A DNA stretch of 64,000 nucleotides, from assembly GCF_002994745.2 (NCBI RefSeq), contig NC_037092.1, forward strand, positions 19,637,001-19,701,000, in the 5' to 3' direction. Below, one piece after another: positions 36,462 through 47,809 of the stretch (position 1 is the stretch's first letter; the number at the start of each line of letters is the position of its first letter). The DNA is from Rosa chinensis. Lineage: Eukaryota > Streptophyta > Magnoliopsida > Rosales > Rosaceae. The translations under genes were made by a program, and so were the position numbers. The notes beneath the pieces are model-generated. The model worked only from the letters and a program-made list of their open reading frames with translations, did not search any database and was not told the DNA's origin.

Positions 36462-37717
36462 TGACTTGATGCATATTCTCTCGCAAGCGTACAAATCGTT
36501 GTCAAGTAAGGGAAGTAGTATTTGGACCTTAGTTTATCATACCTCGGGGATTAGGTGTTGGACCTAACCAAGATAATTGGCGGTAGGATACTAAAAGCAC
36601 AAAAGAAAAATAAAAGTAAAAACTATAAACAATCTAGGCACCAAGCCTTGGCAATGCTCGGCTTAACTCACACCAAGCCTATTCAAAGCCACTAACTTGT
36701 AGCCTCAAGGTGAATATGCACAATGAGTGGATGGATTCAATGATTGAGAGTTGATTTGAACTTAACAAAAAGTAATAAAATGCAAAGCGATTAATAAAAA
36801 TGCAAGGAAATTAAACTAGAAAAGTGTGAACAATATAATGAGAATGTCAGGTGCTAGGGAGGTTCCTTCACCCAAATCTCATGTGTCAGAAGCTAATCTA
36901 ATGTAGATGCAAATTTCCTACTTTGGCGGTAGTCGTATCTAAGGCGGTTCAAGGCTCAAGGACCGAAGTTCTCTTTCATGGTATTCCTACTCCTATTCAA
37001 GGGTCGTAGGAACTCACTTGGCATGAATTAGAGCCGGTTCAAGGGTCTCTAATTCACATCAAGAGGCGTAAAGATCGAAGAATTAGACTACTAAGCGACC
37101 CGCCCGCGCATTCACGCAACGGATGTAAATCACCATGCTTATAACCCCTCGAATACGAAATTGAAGGTTTCTAGCTTAGGAATTAGAGGGGGTCAAGCCT
37201 CTAACTCCATCCTAGACATGCTCAAAATACACACCCTAGAGTTAACTAGGCTCCTAGACATGCATTTAACCCAACAAAAATACATATAAGCATCCATCAT
37301 ATGAAAATTGCATCATTACATTAAAATAAGCATCTTTTACACAAGATTTGGACTATGGCACACAACCCTAGGCCCCAACAACAAATCTACTCACTACCCA
37401 TCATTAAGCAAACATCAATATACATAATTTCAAGAGGAACAAAGTGAAGAGAAGTAGGAGTAACAAGAACAAGCCACAAATTGCTATAAAGCAATTATGG
37501 CTAGCCTTGATTTATGGCTCCCTACTTTTATCCAAATTTAATGGTGATGAAATTCTTGATGCTTGGGCTTACTCTTTGAAATTTGTGGAATTGATGAGAA
37601 GATGAAATCTTAGTGAGGTAGATCTTGGTGAGGAAGTGTGAATCTTGGTGAGGAAGTGTGAATTTTGGTGACGTGGATCTTGGTGAGGTATATCTTGGTG
37701 AGGTGAAGAAAAGATGA
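36462..37717 (-). repeat. Truncated 5' LTR of Athila-type element 2
   Basis: Starts TGACTTGATGCATATTC and follows the left LTR to GAAAAGATGAG, then breaks into FAR1-related sequence. About 550 bp are missing, in element sense the upstream U3 part, so the promoter is probably lost. Confidence 0.85.
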
Positions 37718-38810
37718 GGATAGTAAACTGTCGTGTACTCAATCTCTTGTTTGTTGTCATTGTAACTAGATGTAAAGTATACATAACTTGAACCAAACAC
37801 CATAGTTCGAGATGTTATTAAATCGCCGAGCCCATCAATCTCGTTACGTACATGCTCAAACATACTATCAGTGAACATAGTACCTGCATGATGTTCCATG
37901 TTTAAAAAAAATAATTAAAAAAAAAAAAAAGGACATGAATAAAGTTATGTGTCCTAAAATCTTTAAGTAGATGCTAAATCTTCAAGTGAAAATAATACCT
38001 GCATGATCTTCCAATTTTCGAAGTGAAAAAGTAAGGACATGACTAGAGTTATTGGACTTAAAATCCTCTTCCACAACCTTGTTCCTAAGCCGTAACAATG
38101 CCCTATCAAGTGCCGGAATAAGTTCAAATAATTTCGCACCGCTTTTCAGATAACCCTTCATATAGCTGTTCATACCCTCACATCTCTAAGTGCTTCTCAT
38201 ACGGGCAAAAAAATGGCCACTAATAAATGCCTCTGCCCATATTTGCCTCTTGATCTATCAACAATGTATTCATATGTATGACAAGGCTTAACAAACACTC
38301 TCTGCATAGATGTGGCCAGTGCTAAATGATGATCTTCAACTGATCTGTGTGATCGAAGAAGATGCGACTCATGTGCTTGTGCAAGCTGATGTGAGTGGTT
38401 CGTTATGAAATAATCAACAATATAGGCATTAATATTCGAACGGTACCTTACTTTGAACAAACATGGACAATTGAATCTTGTTTCTTTCTTTGGCATGCGA
38501 AGTCTTTTCTTGTTACTCATGTACTCTTCTCTTCTTTTCCCTTGAGCAGAACAAACCAACCACAATGAAGTGACTCTCCCTGTTATGCGTATACTTAATC
38601 TCTTGTAATCGCTTCTAACATCAAAACTCATAGCCTTTGCATAAGCATTGTAAAAGGACTCAGCTTCCTCCACAATCATAAACTCCTGCCCTTTAAGATC
38701 TTCTGTAGACAACTTGCATAAGCATTTCATTACAGTCACTTCCATTTATCGAACTTTGGGAAACCAAACCAATTTCAGATATTGAAGGTTCATACGATCC
38801 ATCCATGCCT
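37718..38810 (-). pseudogene. FAR1-related (FRS) pseudogene with internal deletion
   Basis: The 38745-38206 part encodes a FAR1 DNA-binding domain: EEAESFYNAYAKAMSFDVR, WLVCSAQGKRREEY, RFNCPCLFKVRYRSN and DYFITNHSHQLAQ, the WRKY-GCM1-like zinc-finger fold. Then the frame jumps from YGQRHLL to a downstream FRS segment at 38205-37850 (GHFFARMRST, stop, RCEGMNSYMKGYLKSGAKLF, then ALDRALLRLRNK). The whole MULE transposase-derived domain that lies between these in FRS proteins is missing. A TAG replaces the Gln codon of STQRCEGMN. The C-terminal zinc finger is lost where the LTR of Athila-type element 2 abuts. An upstream start may lie near 38806 (MDGSYEPSISEIG) in a shifted frame. It is a dead fragment of a transposase-derived transcription factor gene. 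Confidence 0.8.
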
Positions 38811-38961
38811 GAAACAAAGAAAATATTACCCAAGTATTAACAAACCATAATCAATTGCTCATCCATCCATTACTCATCAGCTTTTCCCTTTTTGACTAAT
38901 CCACTCAACATTCCTCACTTTTTCATATAAATAGAAGCTGCACATTTTCTAACTCACTCAG

Positions 38962-39220
38962 CTTGACAAATGCTGAAACCATCAAAAACTTTTTTTTTTT
39001 TTTATACAAAGCAATCTATTGAACCACGAACAGTACAAGGAAAACCAGAAACACACTCCAAACCTTACATACAAGGTGGAATACGTTTGGCATCAAACAA
39101 CATAACAAAAACACAAAGCCAACAAACCAAAGAAACAAACAGCAAAAGGCCCAAACAAACAAAAAGAACAAGACCAGAACAACAACACGGAAACTCACTT
39201 GACAAATGTTGAAACCATCA
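38962..39220 (-). mobile_element. Short non-LTR retroelement insertion with 23-bp TSD
   Basis: CTTGACAAATGCTGAAACC plus ATCA at 38962 recurs with one mismatch at 39198-39220. The ~212-bp insert between them ends, in minus sense, in TTGCTTTGTAT plus an A-run (plus-strand T-run at 38990-39003). No coding domain. It is probably the 3' end of a 5'-truncated LINE. A related copy of the GGAGTGTGTTTCTGGTTTTC segment lies at 41370-41450. Confidence 0.75.
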
Positions 39221-41320
39221 CATTTTAAAACATAGAGAACAATATAAATCCAACTAGTAATTAATAGAGTAAAACAGAGGACCAATTAAAGAGATGAAAG
39301 CAATGTAAAACTAGTAAAAACTTCATATATATTAGAGCATATTCTTAAAATCATATGAACTTAACGTAGAACTTTACAAAAAGTGAGAAACAAAAGACTA
39401 CTAAAATAAAATAAAAACATTAAAAAAAAAAAAAGAAGGAGAGGACAATAAAACACAAAAAAAACGTATCCAGAAGAATGCATATTAATTGCCACAATGG
39501 TTTCTGGTATTTGGATCCCTTTCGTAATTGTTAAAGAATTTGAATGTTCATTCAGAACTACAAAGAATTAATTTGACTGAAGCATTATAGGAAATCACAG
39601 TGTCAGTATTCATGTTTATTTTGTCAACGGATGGATGGAATACCTTAGATATTACAGGCCAAGCTAATTTCGAAGTGCAGCGACCTTTTGGTGCCATTTA
39701 CATAGTGGTAGGGTTGTGTAGATCTTAGGTTAAAAAATTGCAACTAAAAACATGACAATGAAATTGAGCAGAGCTGGAACAAATAAAAGACACCCACTTC
39801 AGTCAATATGGTAACCTCATCTAGTCTGGCTTACTAGCTACTGATTTTTGTTGCTGTTCCTATAGAGTTCAAAACTTACAATGACAAACTTGATATTTAA
39901 TTTGACTACAGCTGGAAACAGATAAAACCAGGTAAAATAATGCAGTTCAGAGGACTTGATGCACTATTAACATATCAACTTAATTCTTCTGTTTGGTATC
40001 ATGATTGGTGATCAAACTATAACAAGACATCAATCAGTTAAGATTCACAATGGAGGAGTCCTAAAAGTGATCATAATGTGTTATTAAAAAAAAAAATCCC
40101 TCATGTCATTAACGATGCTAGTTTCAACAGATCACCTACATATTAGAGAAATTATATACTAATGAAACAACTTCCAACCAAACAATAGCACAGATTTACC
40201 AAACATATAAACACAGCCATTCAACACTTACGAGCAATTACATAGAGTTTTTCGTCTATCAGAAAATTACTAATTAGAGAATGTCATTATTGTTAGATTT
40301 CTGTTATCTTCTGTTTGTAGATTTAATGTAGGTATAAATAGGAGCATTATAGTTCTGTTATATATAAATATATATGCTCATGAGTACATCAAGACAATAA
40401 CTAGCTAGAGGTTTACATCAGATACATTAGTCTATTATAAGACATTAAGTCTTTAATTGATAGATAGTTGATCAAAACCTCGGTAATAGTTCTTAATATA
40501 TATATATATATATATATAGTGAATGTTGTGTGCAGGTACATATATTACATGATGTAGTCAGATACCTTAGGTTCACAACAACACAAATCAAGAAGCATAA
40601 AACAAATAAGCCTACAAGAAGTGGGCAAAAGAAAGAGATACCGTTTAAGCCTATAAATGCTTAACTGACACTATAACATACTAGGCAGTGAGTCCTAAAC
40701 TATAGCAGAAATACAAGATTAACGGGCTTTCAAATCTTTATCGCAAACAATAGATATTGCTTAGACTATTATCTCCCCCTAAATATGATATAAACATGAG
40801 GTCAATAAGTTCTATGTTTGCCAAGGATGGGACTATGATGTCCACTAGCAGATGCCATTGCCTCCGGCACAGAAGGGGAAAAAAAAAAAAGTCAAGCTAA
40901 GGCCCCTGATATACATGAACTAAAAGCCACCAAGATGTCTTATTCTTCAATCAAGTCAACAAGAACTGATCACCATTATCATCTAAATGATAATGGCGCA
41001 ACCTACCAGCTAAACTTTAAAGTCTTATATTCGAATATACTGAACGCAAAATCGAAGCAAACAAGGTTAATGAATCAAGATTAATTGAACATTGAAAATA
41101 GGAATCAAAGCACTGGGATGGACTCAGATTTGTCTTTGTATTCAAATCAAAGGGTGTAGGTATGTGTTGATATCCAAATCTCGCTAGAGAGTCAATTGTA
41201 AAACAAAGTTATCAGGCTAGGAAGATATACTGCCTTGGATTCGAGTAGAAAACAATCCTGTGTTTGTTGGAACTAGTTGTGTGTATCCAATGTTCCAATC
41301 CACCTCTATGCGGATTGTAG

Positions 41321-41340
<20 letters not shown>
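39221..41340. other. Intergenic, no gene seen
   Basis: About 2.1 kb of AT-rich DNA. It has (TA)n at 40497-40520 and a promoter-like TATAAATAGGAGC at about 40333. The part from TGTTAGATTTC near 40291 resembles a short LTR, but no second copy, clean end or duplication was found. No coding exon recognised. Confidence 0.4.
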
Positions 41341-41352
<12 letters not shown>

Positions 41353-41365
41353 GAGAGAGAGAGAG

Positions 41366-41450
41366 AACAGTGCAAAGAAAACCAGAAACACACTCCAAAC
41401 CTTACATAGAAGGTGGAATTTGTCTAGCATCAAACAACATAAAAGGAGAA
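41366..41450 (-). repeat. LINE 3'-end fragment
   Basis: Closely matches 39030-39112 over about 80 bases (AACCAGAAACACACTCCAAA and GCATCAAACAACATAA). It is preceded on the plus strand by a long A-run and (GA)n. No target-site duplication found. Confidence 0.6.
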
Positions 41451-41853
41451 GACGAACAAACAGAAAAGGATTCTACTTACCTAAGTATTGATTGAAACAT
41501 CCAGTTGTAGTGGTTGTTCTTTCTCGCTAGATTGTTCCTCTTTTTCTCGTCTTCTCCTATCTAGTGGTCGTTCTTTCTCGCTTTGTACATGAACAAACTG
41601 TCGTTCTTCCTCTTTTCCTCGTCTTCTCCTCTTTTTCAATTTAGGGTTTTTTTTATAAAAAAATTTCATTGTAGATATGTAATTCAGAATTTTGAAAAAG
41701 AAAAAAAAAAGTTTATAAAAGCTACCTGGTAAGCAGGTCATCACTATTGAATATTTCTGACCATAAGATATATTCAACTTTTAATTAAATCTAACAGTCT
41801 AAAATATTCAAAAAACTTGATGTATGGCATACGTCAACATATGCTAGAATTTT

Positions 41854-41854
<1 letters not shown>

Positions 41855-41893
<39 letters not shown>
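41855..41893. repeat. (AT)n microsatellite
   Basis: About 38 bases of alternating TA next to the P450 exon-3 fragment. Nothing else is recognised between it and 41450 except a low-complexity Arg/Glu/Lys frame at 41481-41777. Confidence 0.9.
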
Positions 41894-41895
<2 letters not shown>

Positions 41896-41974
41896 ATCAA
41901 AGATAGACCCAGCAACTACAAAAAAGATAGTTCTTTTATTTCATTTCTTCAAATGCCATGCACATTAGTTAAAA

Positions 41975-42228
41975 GCTACCAAATACCAGGAAGCCTGATC
42001 TTATAAGAATTTTTTAACAATAGCGAGGATATCTTCGTCAACATGTCAAAAATGTTCTTCCCTTCTAAGTTGTTGCTGCTGAAATCTGAATGCTGTTCTG
42101 GAAATCACTTCTGAAGTAAACAACTTAAATTCTTGACACACCTCGATCTCTTTGCCCTCGCTATTTTACCACCTCTGCAACACCTTCTTAGCACTAGCTA
42201 TCATTTCTGGAACCATATTCTGGTAAAA
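41975..42228 (-). pseudogene. CYP749-like P450 fragment, exon 3
   Basis: Minus-strand copy of exon 3 of the P450 at 51272-51504. It reads MVPEMIASAKKVLQRW then a TAA where Gln is expected, CEGKEIEVCQEFKLFTSEVI, then a disturbed stretch at the AFGSSYLEG motif, and ends KNSYKIRLPG. Its orientation and order match the exon 4-5 fragment at 25200-25822, so both probably belong to one copy now split by Athila-type element 2 and other DNA. Confidence 0.85.
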
Positions 42229-42299
42229 GAAAAAAACCCACTGTAGTTATAAATTAAATCTCCTTCAGGTCATTCTTCTATGAATAACGCTATGGACGA

Positions 42300-42660
42300 C
42301 TAATGGAGACAAGATGCGGAACTTTTAAAACCGGAGCGATTCTCATAAAGCGTTGCTAAAGCTACCAAGGATAAAATGGCTGTGTTCATACCCTTTGGAA
42401 TGGGACCTAGAATTTGTGTGAGTTTCAATTTTTCTACCACTGAAACTAAGATTTCTCTGTCAATAATTCTGCAAAGCTACGCCTTCACTCTTTCCCTAGG
42501 TTACGTTCACTCTTGTCTTCATTTTCTTATAGTTCGCCCGCAGCATGGAGTTCTAGTAATGCTGCACTCCCTGTGAAATGTTGAAGACGAGACTTAATTG
42601 CTCTCTATGTCTAGGATTCATGGATGGGCTAAATAGATGGAGTCCTATAATAATGTATGT
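42300..42660 (+). pseudogene. CYP749-like P450 fragment, exon 5 tail
   Basis: Plus-strand match to 52395-52740. It covers the PERF region (frame lost), the haem-binding segment FIPFGMGPRICVSFNF with the Cys ligand present but the Gly two residues after Cys changed to Ser, and the C-terminus VRPQHGVLVMLHSL with the TGA stop at 42576, plus 3' flank. It begins almost exactly where the minus-strand exon-5 piece at 25205 stops, only about ten residues apart, which suggests that an inversion split one exon. Confidence 0.85.
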
Positions 42661-42952
42661 GGGGTTTAGTGATTCTTAACATGAAAAGCCTTTTCAATAC
42701 ACAAACTCACATAGTGTTCAAATTTTTATCCCTATTTTTCTCTTTACACCCTTCTTCACACCTCACTCACCTCTACATTCATAATAATCTAACGCCCGCA
42801 CCTCCACGTACACCACTCATCCCTACCTTCATACTACCCACATCTAGTATTCTTACTCACCTCCACTGTCACCTACTTTCGGTTAAGCAGTTACTCGTGA
42901 ACTACAATGAAATCACACATTAGATTTTTCGTTGTCACCTCACTATATGATC

Positions 42953-43323
42953 CTTTTTCTTTTCTTTTTTTTTCAAAAAGAGGGATTAGAGAGGCAAAAA
43001 AACCTCCATACCACCCCATGTTATTAAAGAAAAAAGAGATACAAAAAGAGGGGGACGAAGCCAAGACCTCCATAGTAGAACACACCATACATTAAAGAAC
43101 AACTAGCTAATGAAAACGAAATTGTGGAAGACCTAAACAGTCACTGTTGCAAGTCGAAACAATGAAAGGAGGAGTCACGTCCCACCAAACTAAACTTGTT
43201 AATTAAAGTAGTACCATGATTTGCCAAGATGTCAGCAACTCTGTTACCATGTGAGGACCGGAAATGTATCTGAGAAATGCGGTGCTAGCAATTCATCCAC
43301 TCTACTCTAAGTTGCCATGCATG
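42953..43323 (-). mobile_element. 5'-truncated L1-type LINE with RNase H tail
   Basis: The identical 15-bp duplication CCTCACTATATGATC is at 42938-42952 and 43324-43338. The insert ends, in minus sense, with an A-rich tail (plus-strand CCTTTTTCTTTTC run). The minus strand near 43270-43145 reads HFRSSHGNRVADILANHG, then TLINKFSLVGRD and a stop. GNRVADxLANHG is the conserved end of the RNase H domain in plant L1-type LINEs. About 370 bp survive, so it was dead on arrival. Confidence 0.9.
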
Positions 43324-43338
43324 CCTCACTATATGATC

Positions 43339-44196
43339 TTCAATTCACTGAAAATAAATGCAAAAATTTTGGAGCAGCTGAATCTTACGTTTCTCATAAC
43401 TCCATATTAAATTGTTGCATAATTGTTTGTGGGAATTAGTGAAACTCTCTCATCTAAGGATTCAAATTTGCTCACCACTTTTATTTTGTGGTGATATCAC
43501 CACTCTATTAAAATTTGACACGTCATTTAGAATTAATTGAATACTTAAATTATACTTTTGTTTTAAATGATAATGTCTCAAAACTCTATCACCTTATCTC
43601 TTTGTAAAAGATTTCACATTTTTCTTCGCACCACCCTTTATTCAAAAAATAAAAAATAAAAAACTTAAGTTCAGAGTGGTTATTTTTCCCCCCACAAAGT
43701 CTCCTTTGTCGCTATACCTTTCGTCACCTCTAACCCTATCACATTTACCAGATAGCAAACAGAAAGCAAAGCTAAACAAAGAAAAGTCCAGTTTTTCAGG
43801 AAAGACGAAAGTCAAGTGAGGATACAAAGACACCTTTGTTTGCCCTCTTCTTTTTCAAACTTGATTGCTTTTTTTTCTTCTTTTTTTTTTGTTCTTCATC
43901 GGACTTTGTTTACCGAGTTACCGTAGCTAGTATGCTGTATGCCTAAGAAGATGTCACTCTTGACGTACTATTGTATTTCATTCTTTTTACTTGTCCTGGT
44001 ATGCCTTTGAAGATGCATGCCATTCTTGACTTTTGTACTTTGTTAATCAGGTATCGTACAACTTCCTTCTCTAAAGTAAAAAGAAAAAAGAAAAAAAAAA
44101 AGCCTTCAAATTAACCCACCTGGGTTGAAATTATCCAAAAGTCTCTACATAGTGAAAGAAACATCTAAATATGATGACATTTCTGTGCAGAGAGTT
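43339..44196. other. Intergenic / displaced P450 upstream region
   Basis: No gene. AT-rich with T-rich tracts at 43865-43890. Because the Copia element at 44202 is flanked by TAGTG, this DNA was directly upstream of the P450 at 50349 before the insertion and may hold its displaced promoter. Confidence 0.5.
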
Positions 44197-44201
44197 TAGT
44201 G

Positions 44202-44380
44202 TGTTGTAGGAGAATAGAATTGTGTTTATTATTGATAATAGGAGCCCTTTATATAGGGAGTTTACAGAGTACACAAAAGGTAACAGAATCGGAATACAAT
44301 TAGTATACCTAGGGTACTTTCCTATTACAACTCTAAACCCTAGTTTGTAGAGGCACACATTATGTCGATATCCTTCAACA
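44202..44380 (-). repeat. 3' LTR (179 bp) of the Ale-like Copia element
   Basis: Identical to 50078-50256. TGTTGTAGGAG at the plus-strand start, TCCTTCAACA at the end. Confidence 0.95.
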
Positions 44381-47300
44381 CTCCCCCTTGTGCCGCTCAA
44401 ACTTGGTGATGACGCTTTAATTGTTGCCTCGTTAAAAACCTTGCCAGGTAACAAAAACCCTGTGGGACAAAAATAACCCTGGTCGAAGGACAAAAAGAGC
44501 ACAACACGTCCTTCACTCTTCGAGATCGAACATGTAGACATCATGCCTCCCCCTGATGTTAATATCTCCCCCTGATTGCTACAATCATGGGAGTTCGGAT
44601 AACTTTTTCAATCCGATGCTCTTCACATGTTTCTCGAAGGTGGATTTTGGTAACAACTTAGTAAATAAGTCCGCTACATTATCCTCTTATCGGATTTGGT
44701 TCACTTCAGTATTTAGAAGTGCTTGTTGTCATTTTGATGGAGGGCAGGAGGAGCACGGAAGGCGGCATTCTGCCTTGTGGGGTCCGATCCCACACTTCCG
44801 TCATCTCTTTTCTCTGTAGGGATAGAACAAGCCCATATCAATCGTACCTCTCAAATATCGAAAGATTGTCTTTATACCAATCTAATGGCGTTGCGTTGGC
44901 GCGGGGCTATGTCTAGCCAACAAGTTCATAATAATTGAGGTGTCCGGTCTTGTATTGTGCTAAGTACAATAATGCGCCTATTGTACATAAGTAAGCACTT
45001 CTGCTATTAACACGTCTTCGTCATCATCCCTGGGACGAAACGGATCCCTTTTTAGGGCCAAGACTACGAACGACCATGGTGCATCTTTGACTTTATCAAA
45101 AATGTCTCTTGACACGGTATACAAGTTCTGAATTTAGACAAAACCGTGTTCTCCCAAGGTCATTCCTCTCAAACTTGGATTTCAGGTGTTCAGCGGTTTC
45201 CCTAAACTCTCAAGGGTTCCAATTATGTTTATCAACATAAACCGCGACAATTGCAAATCCGGAACTTGTCATGGAAACGCATGGGCATAGTTCATCATAT
45301 CCCTTCCCAATCAAGTAGTCATTTTAGTGAGCATTTCAACCTCGTTGCAAATGCGCTCCGTGGTGTAGAGCCAGTTGACTTGGGTAAATGAAGTCCACAA
45401 GAACCTTCATTGTATTCCGTATCTAGATCCCCATAAAGATACGTAGTGACCATATTCGTAAGCTGCATGTTCAGTTATTTGGAAACTACCAAACTGATAA
45501 GGTAGTGGAGTGCAATGACATCCATTACGAGAGAATATGTCTTCTCGTAGTCGATTCCAGGGCGTTGTGAGAAACCTTGCGCCATAAGGTGAGATTGCGA
45601 TCTCTTTTTCTCATCATGCTATCTAACGAAGACCTATTAATGTCAATAGGTTTTATGTTAGGAGGTGTTGGCATCTCAGGCCCGAATCCTTCCTCTTCGT
45701 TAGTGAATCCAATTCAACCTGGATCGCATCTTTCCATTTAGGCCAATTTTCTCTACGTTGGCATTCTTCAACGGAGTAAGGTTCGATGTCATTGGTCTCA
45801 ATAATTCCACGTCCTCATGTACACTAGTGTAGTTCGTAGAGATCTCTATATTTTCAGGAATTGGTTCTAACATTGAGGCGTCCCCCAACGATGTCTCTTG
45901 GACATAACCACAATCCAAAATATTCTCATGAGACGGATTATGAGTATCAATGATCAATGGATCAAGTTGTGCCAAACTCGCTCTCTTCTTAGGACGAGAA
46001 TCCATCGAACCTATGGGTCTCCTACTCTCTCTAGCGGAACCCATGGCCTATGACGCCATTATGCCACTTTTGTGGCGTCACCATACTACCATCCATGGTA
46101 GTGGTGCAGTACCCATCTTCTCTGGGTGGCACCATGTCCTCTTGTGGGGACATCAATCCTTGCAGGCATGTTTGCAGCAGGTATATGTGATCTCGTCACT
46201 TTTAGGGGATCAAGATGAGACATGGTGGGGACAGACCACGACAATTCCTGTCGTTCCTGTTGAACATTGACGTTCTAATCTCCCCCTAACGACGGGAAGA
46301 CTGTCTCATCAAAGTGACAATTCGCAAATCCAGCGAAATAGAGATCGCCTGTCAAGGGTTCTACATAGCGGACTTATAGTTGGAGACTCATGTCCAACAA
46401 ATATATATATGCATTCGTTGCAATGACTCATGTTGATGCGCTGTGGCGACGCAATTGGCACATGAACTGCACACTCAAATATGCATAAATACGAGATATT
46501 AAACTCGAACCCAGTCACTAGCTGTAACGCAAATAAAAGTTGAGTGGCGGCTATGAGTCGTAGACGAATTAGCATAGCTGCATGCGTTATTGCATAACCC
46601 AAGCGAAAATATTGGTGCGCATTACCAATGTCCGGGCTACCATTGTAGTCGTTTAATGGTGGCTTTTCCGCGAGACCAATTGGGTGTGTACATGGGAATA
46701 TGATACTTGATATCAATACCCAATGATATGCAATAGTCATCGAAAACTTTCGATGTAAACTCTCTAGCATTATCAAGTCAAATTGACTGAATGGGATGAT
46801 CTGGGTAGTGAGCCCGTAGCCATATGTTATGTGCTAGGAGTGTAGTATAAGCAGCATTACAAGTGGATAATGGCACAACACGTGACCAGCGTGTTTGCGT
46901 ATCAACCAACACCATAAAACATCTATATGGTCCGCAAGTTGGTTGATCAAATCCATAGAATTCCCTTAGATTCTTTGTGAGAATGGAATTATTTCCTCAA
47001 TCTCCTTTGCATAGGATGGTCTCAATCCTAAATAACAGGCTTTACAGAACAAAACATGGGCTTTATAATCAACCAATAAAGGTTTTGGTGAAGCCATAGT
47101 GTCACAATAGACTTGAGAAGTAGAGAGAGGAGTTTATGGCGTCAATGCCATGTATTTGCCGCAGGGGGTAGGCGGCACTGGCCATGTATGGCCTGTCTTT
47201 GCACAATCATGGCGCCATGAGGCACATGTGCAGCTCCTCGAACCAATTCTTGGTTCTTACTTTTCTTCGTTCTGAAAGTGGATGTCCGTGTAAGTCTTTA

Positions 47301-47809
47301 ATACACGGATCATCATGTCAAAGCCTATATGTGCCAAAAATCCCATAAGTCGTCTCTCATGACATAGTTGGATTCAATAACTCAAATAGTGGTTGCATAC
47401 AACCCACTAGAGCGACACATAAGTTTCTCTAATACTCGTTTATGTCCGTAGTCATTAGAGGTGATGCAAAGGAACTTTGTCCATTCTCATAATGTGTTTC
47501 CACATGAAAACCATTGGCTCTATAAAGTTCGAATTAAGGTATGTCCAAGACATTAAGTAAAAGAATTGACACTTTATTAATAGCCAATGATCACATCAAA
47601 GTTTCCAAAGTCTAATCCAAAATAAAACCAAAGTAAGACACATTGTAGTCACTCTATCCGTTTGGTAACTCCAATCAAATATGACCAGGAAAGTAGAGAG
47701 AGATGTTGGTGGAGCGAGGCTCTCTTAAGTACCAAGAATCTCAATGACTTTCCTAGACATCACATTTGATTGGGTCTGCCACATAAGAAAGAGTTAATAC
47801 AATTGTCAT
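44381..47809 (-). pseudogene. Degenerate Copia Pol
   Basis: No frame longer than about 155 codons. Recognisable pieces in element order: an integrase core at 46790-46640 (stop, then LDNAREFTSKVFDDYCISLG and MYTPNWSRGKATIKRLQW, then stop); the downstream ALQLVTGFEFNISYLCIFEC segment near 46500; a linker with ESRRPIGSMDSRPKKR at 46030-45960; and RT pieces near 45640-45390 (LYGDLDTEYNEGSCGLHL) and 44700. Frequent TGA/TAG/TAA codons and frameshifts separate them. No working protease, integrase or RT could be produced. Confidence 0.8.

Larger units (their letters stand above)
25828..37717 (-). mobile_element. Athila-type Gypsy LTR retrotransposon 2 (degenerate)
   Basis: The left LTR (25828-27639) and truncated right LTR (36462-37717) share TGACTTGATGCAT at their plus-strand starts. 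A tRNA-Asp primer site abuts the right LTR and a G-rich polypurine tract abuts the left LTR, so the element is on the minus strand. Gag, protease, RT, RNase H and integrase are all recognisable but interrupted. The right LTR is cut off after GAAAAGATGAG at 37717, and FAR1-related DNA follows, so no target-site duplication can be read. It is inserted in or next to intron 3 of a P450 fragment. Confidence 0.9.

Noticed and set aside
40291..40440. Possible solo LTR starting TGTTAGATTTC with TATAAATAGGAGC.
   Set aside because: No matching CA end with a flanking duplication and no second copy in the window.
42907..43095. Frames on both strands around 42.9-43.1 kb.
   Set aside because: They cross the tail and junction of the truncated LINE.
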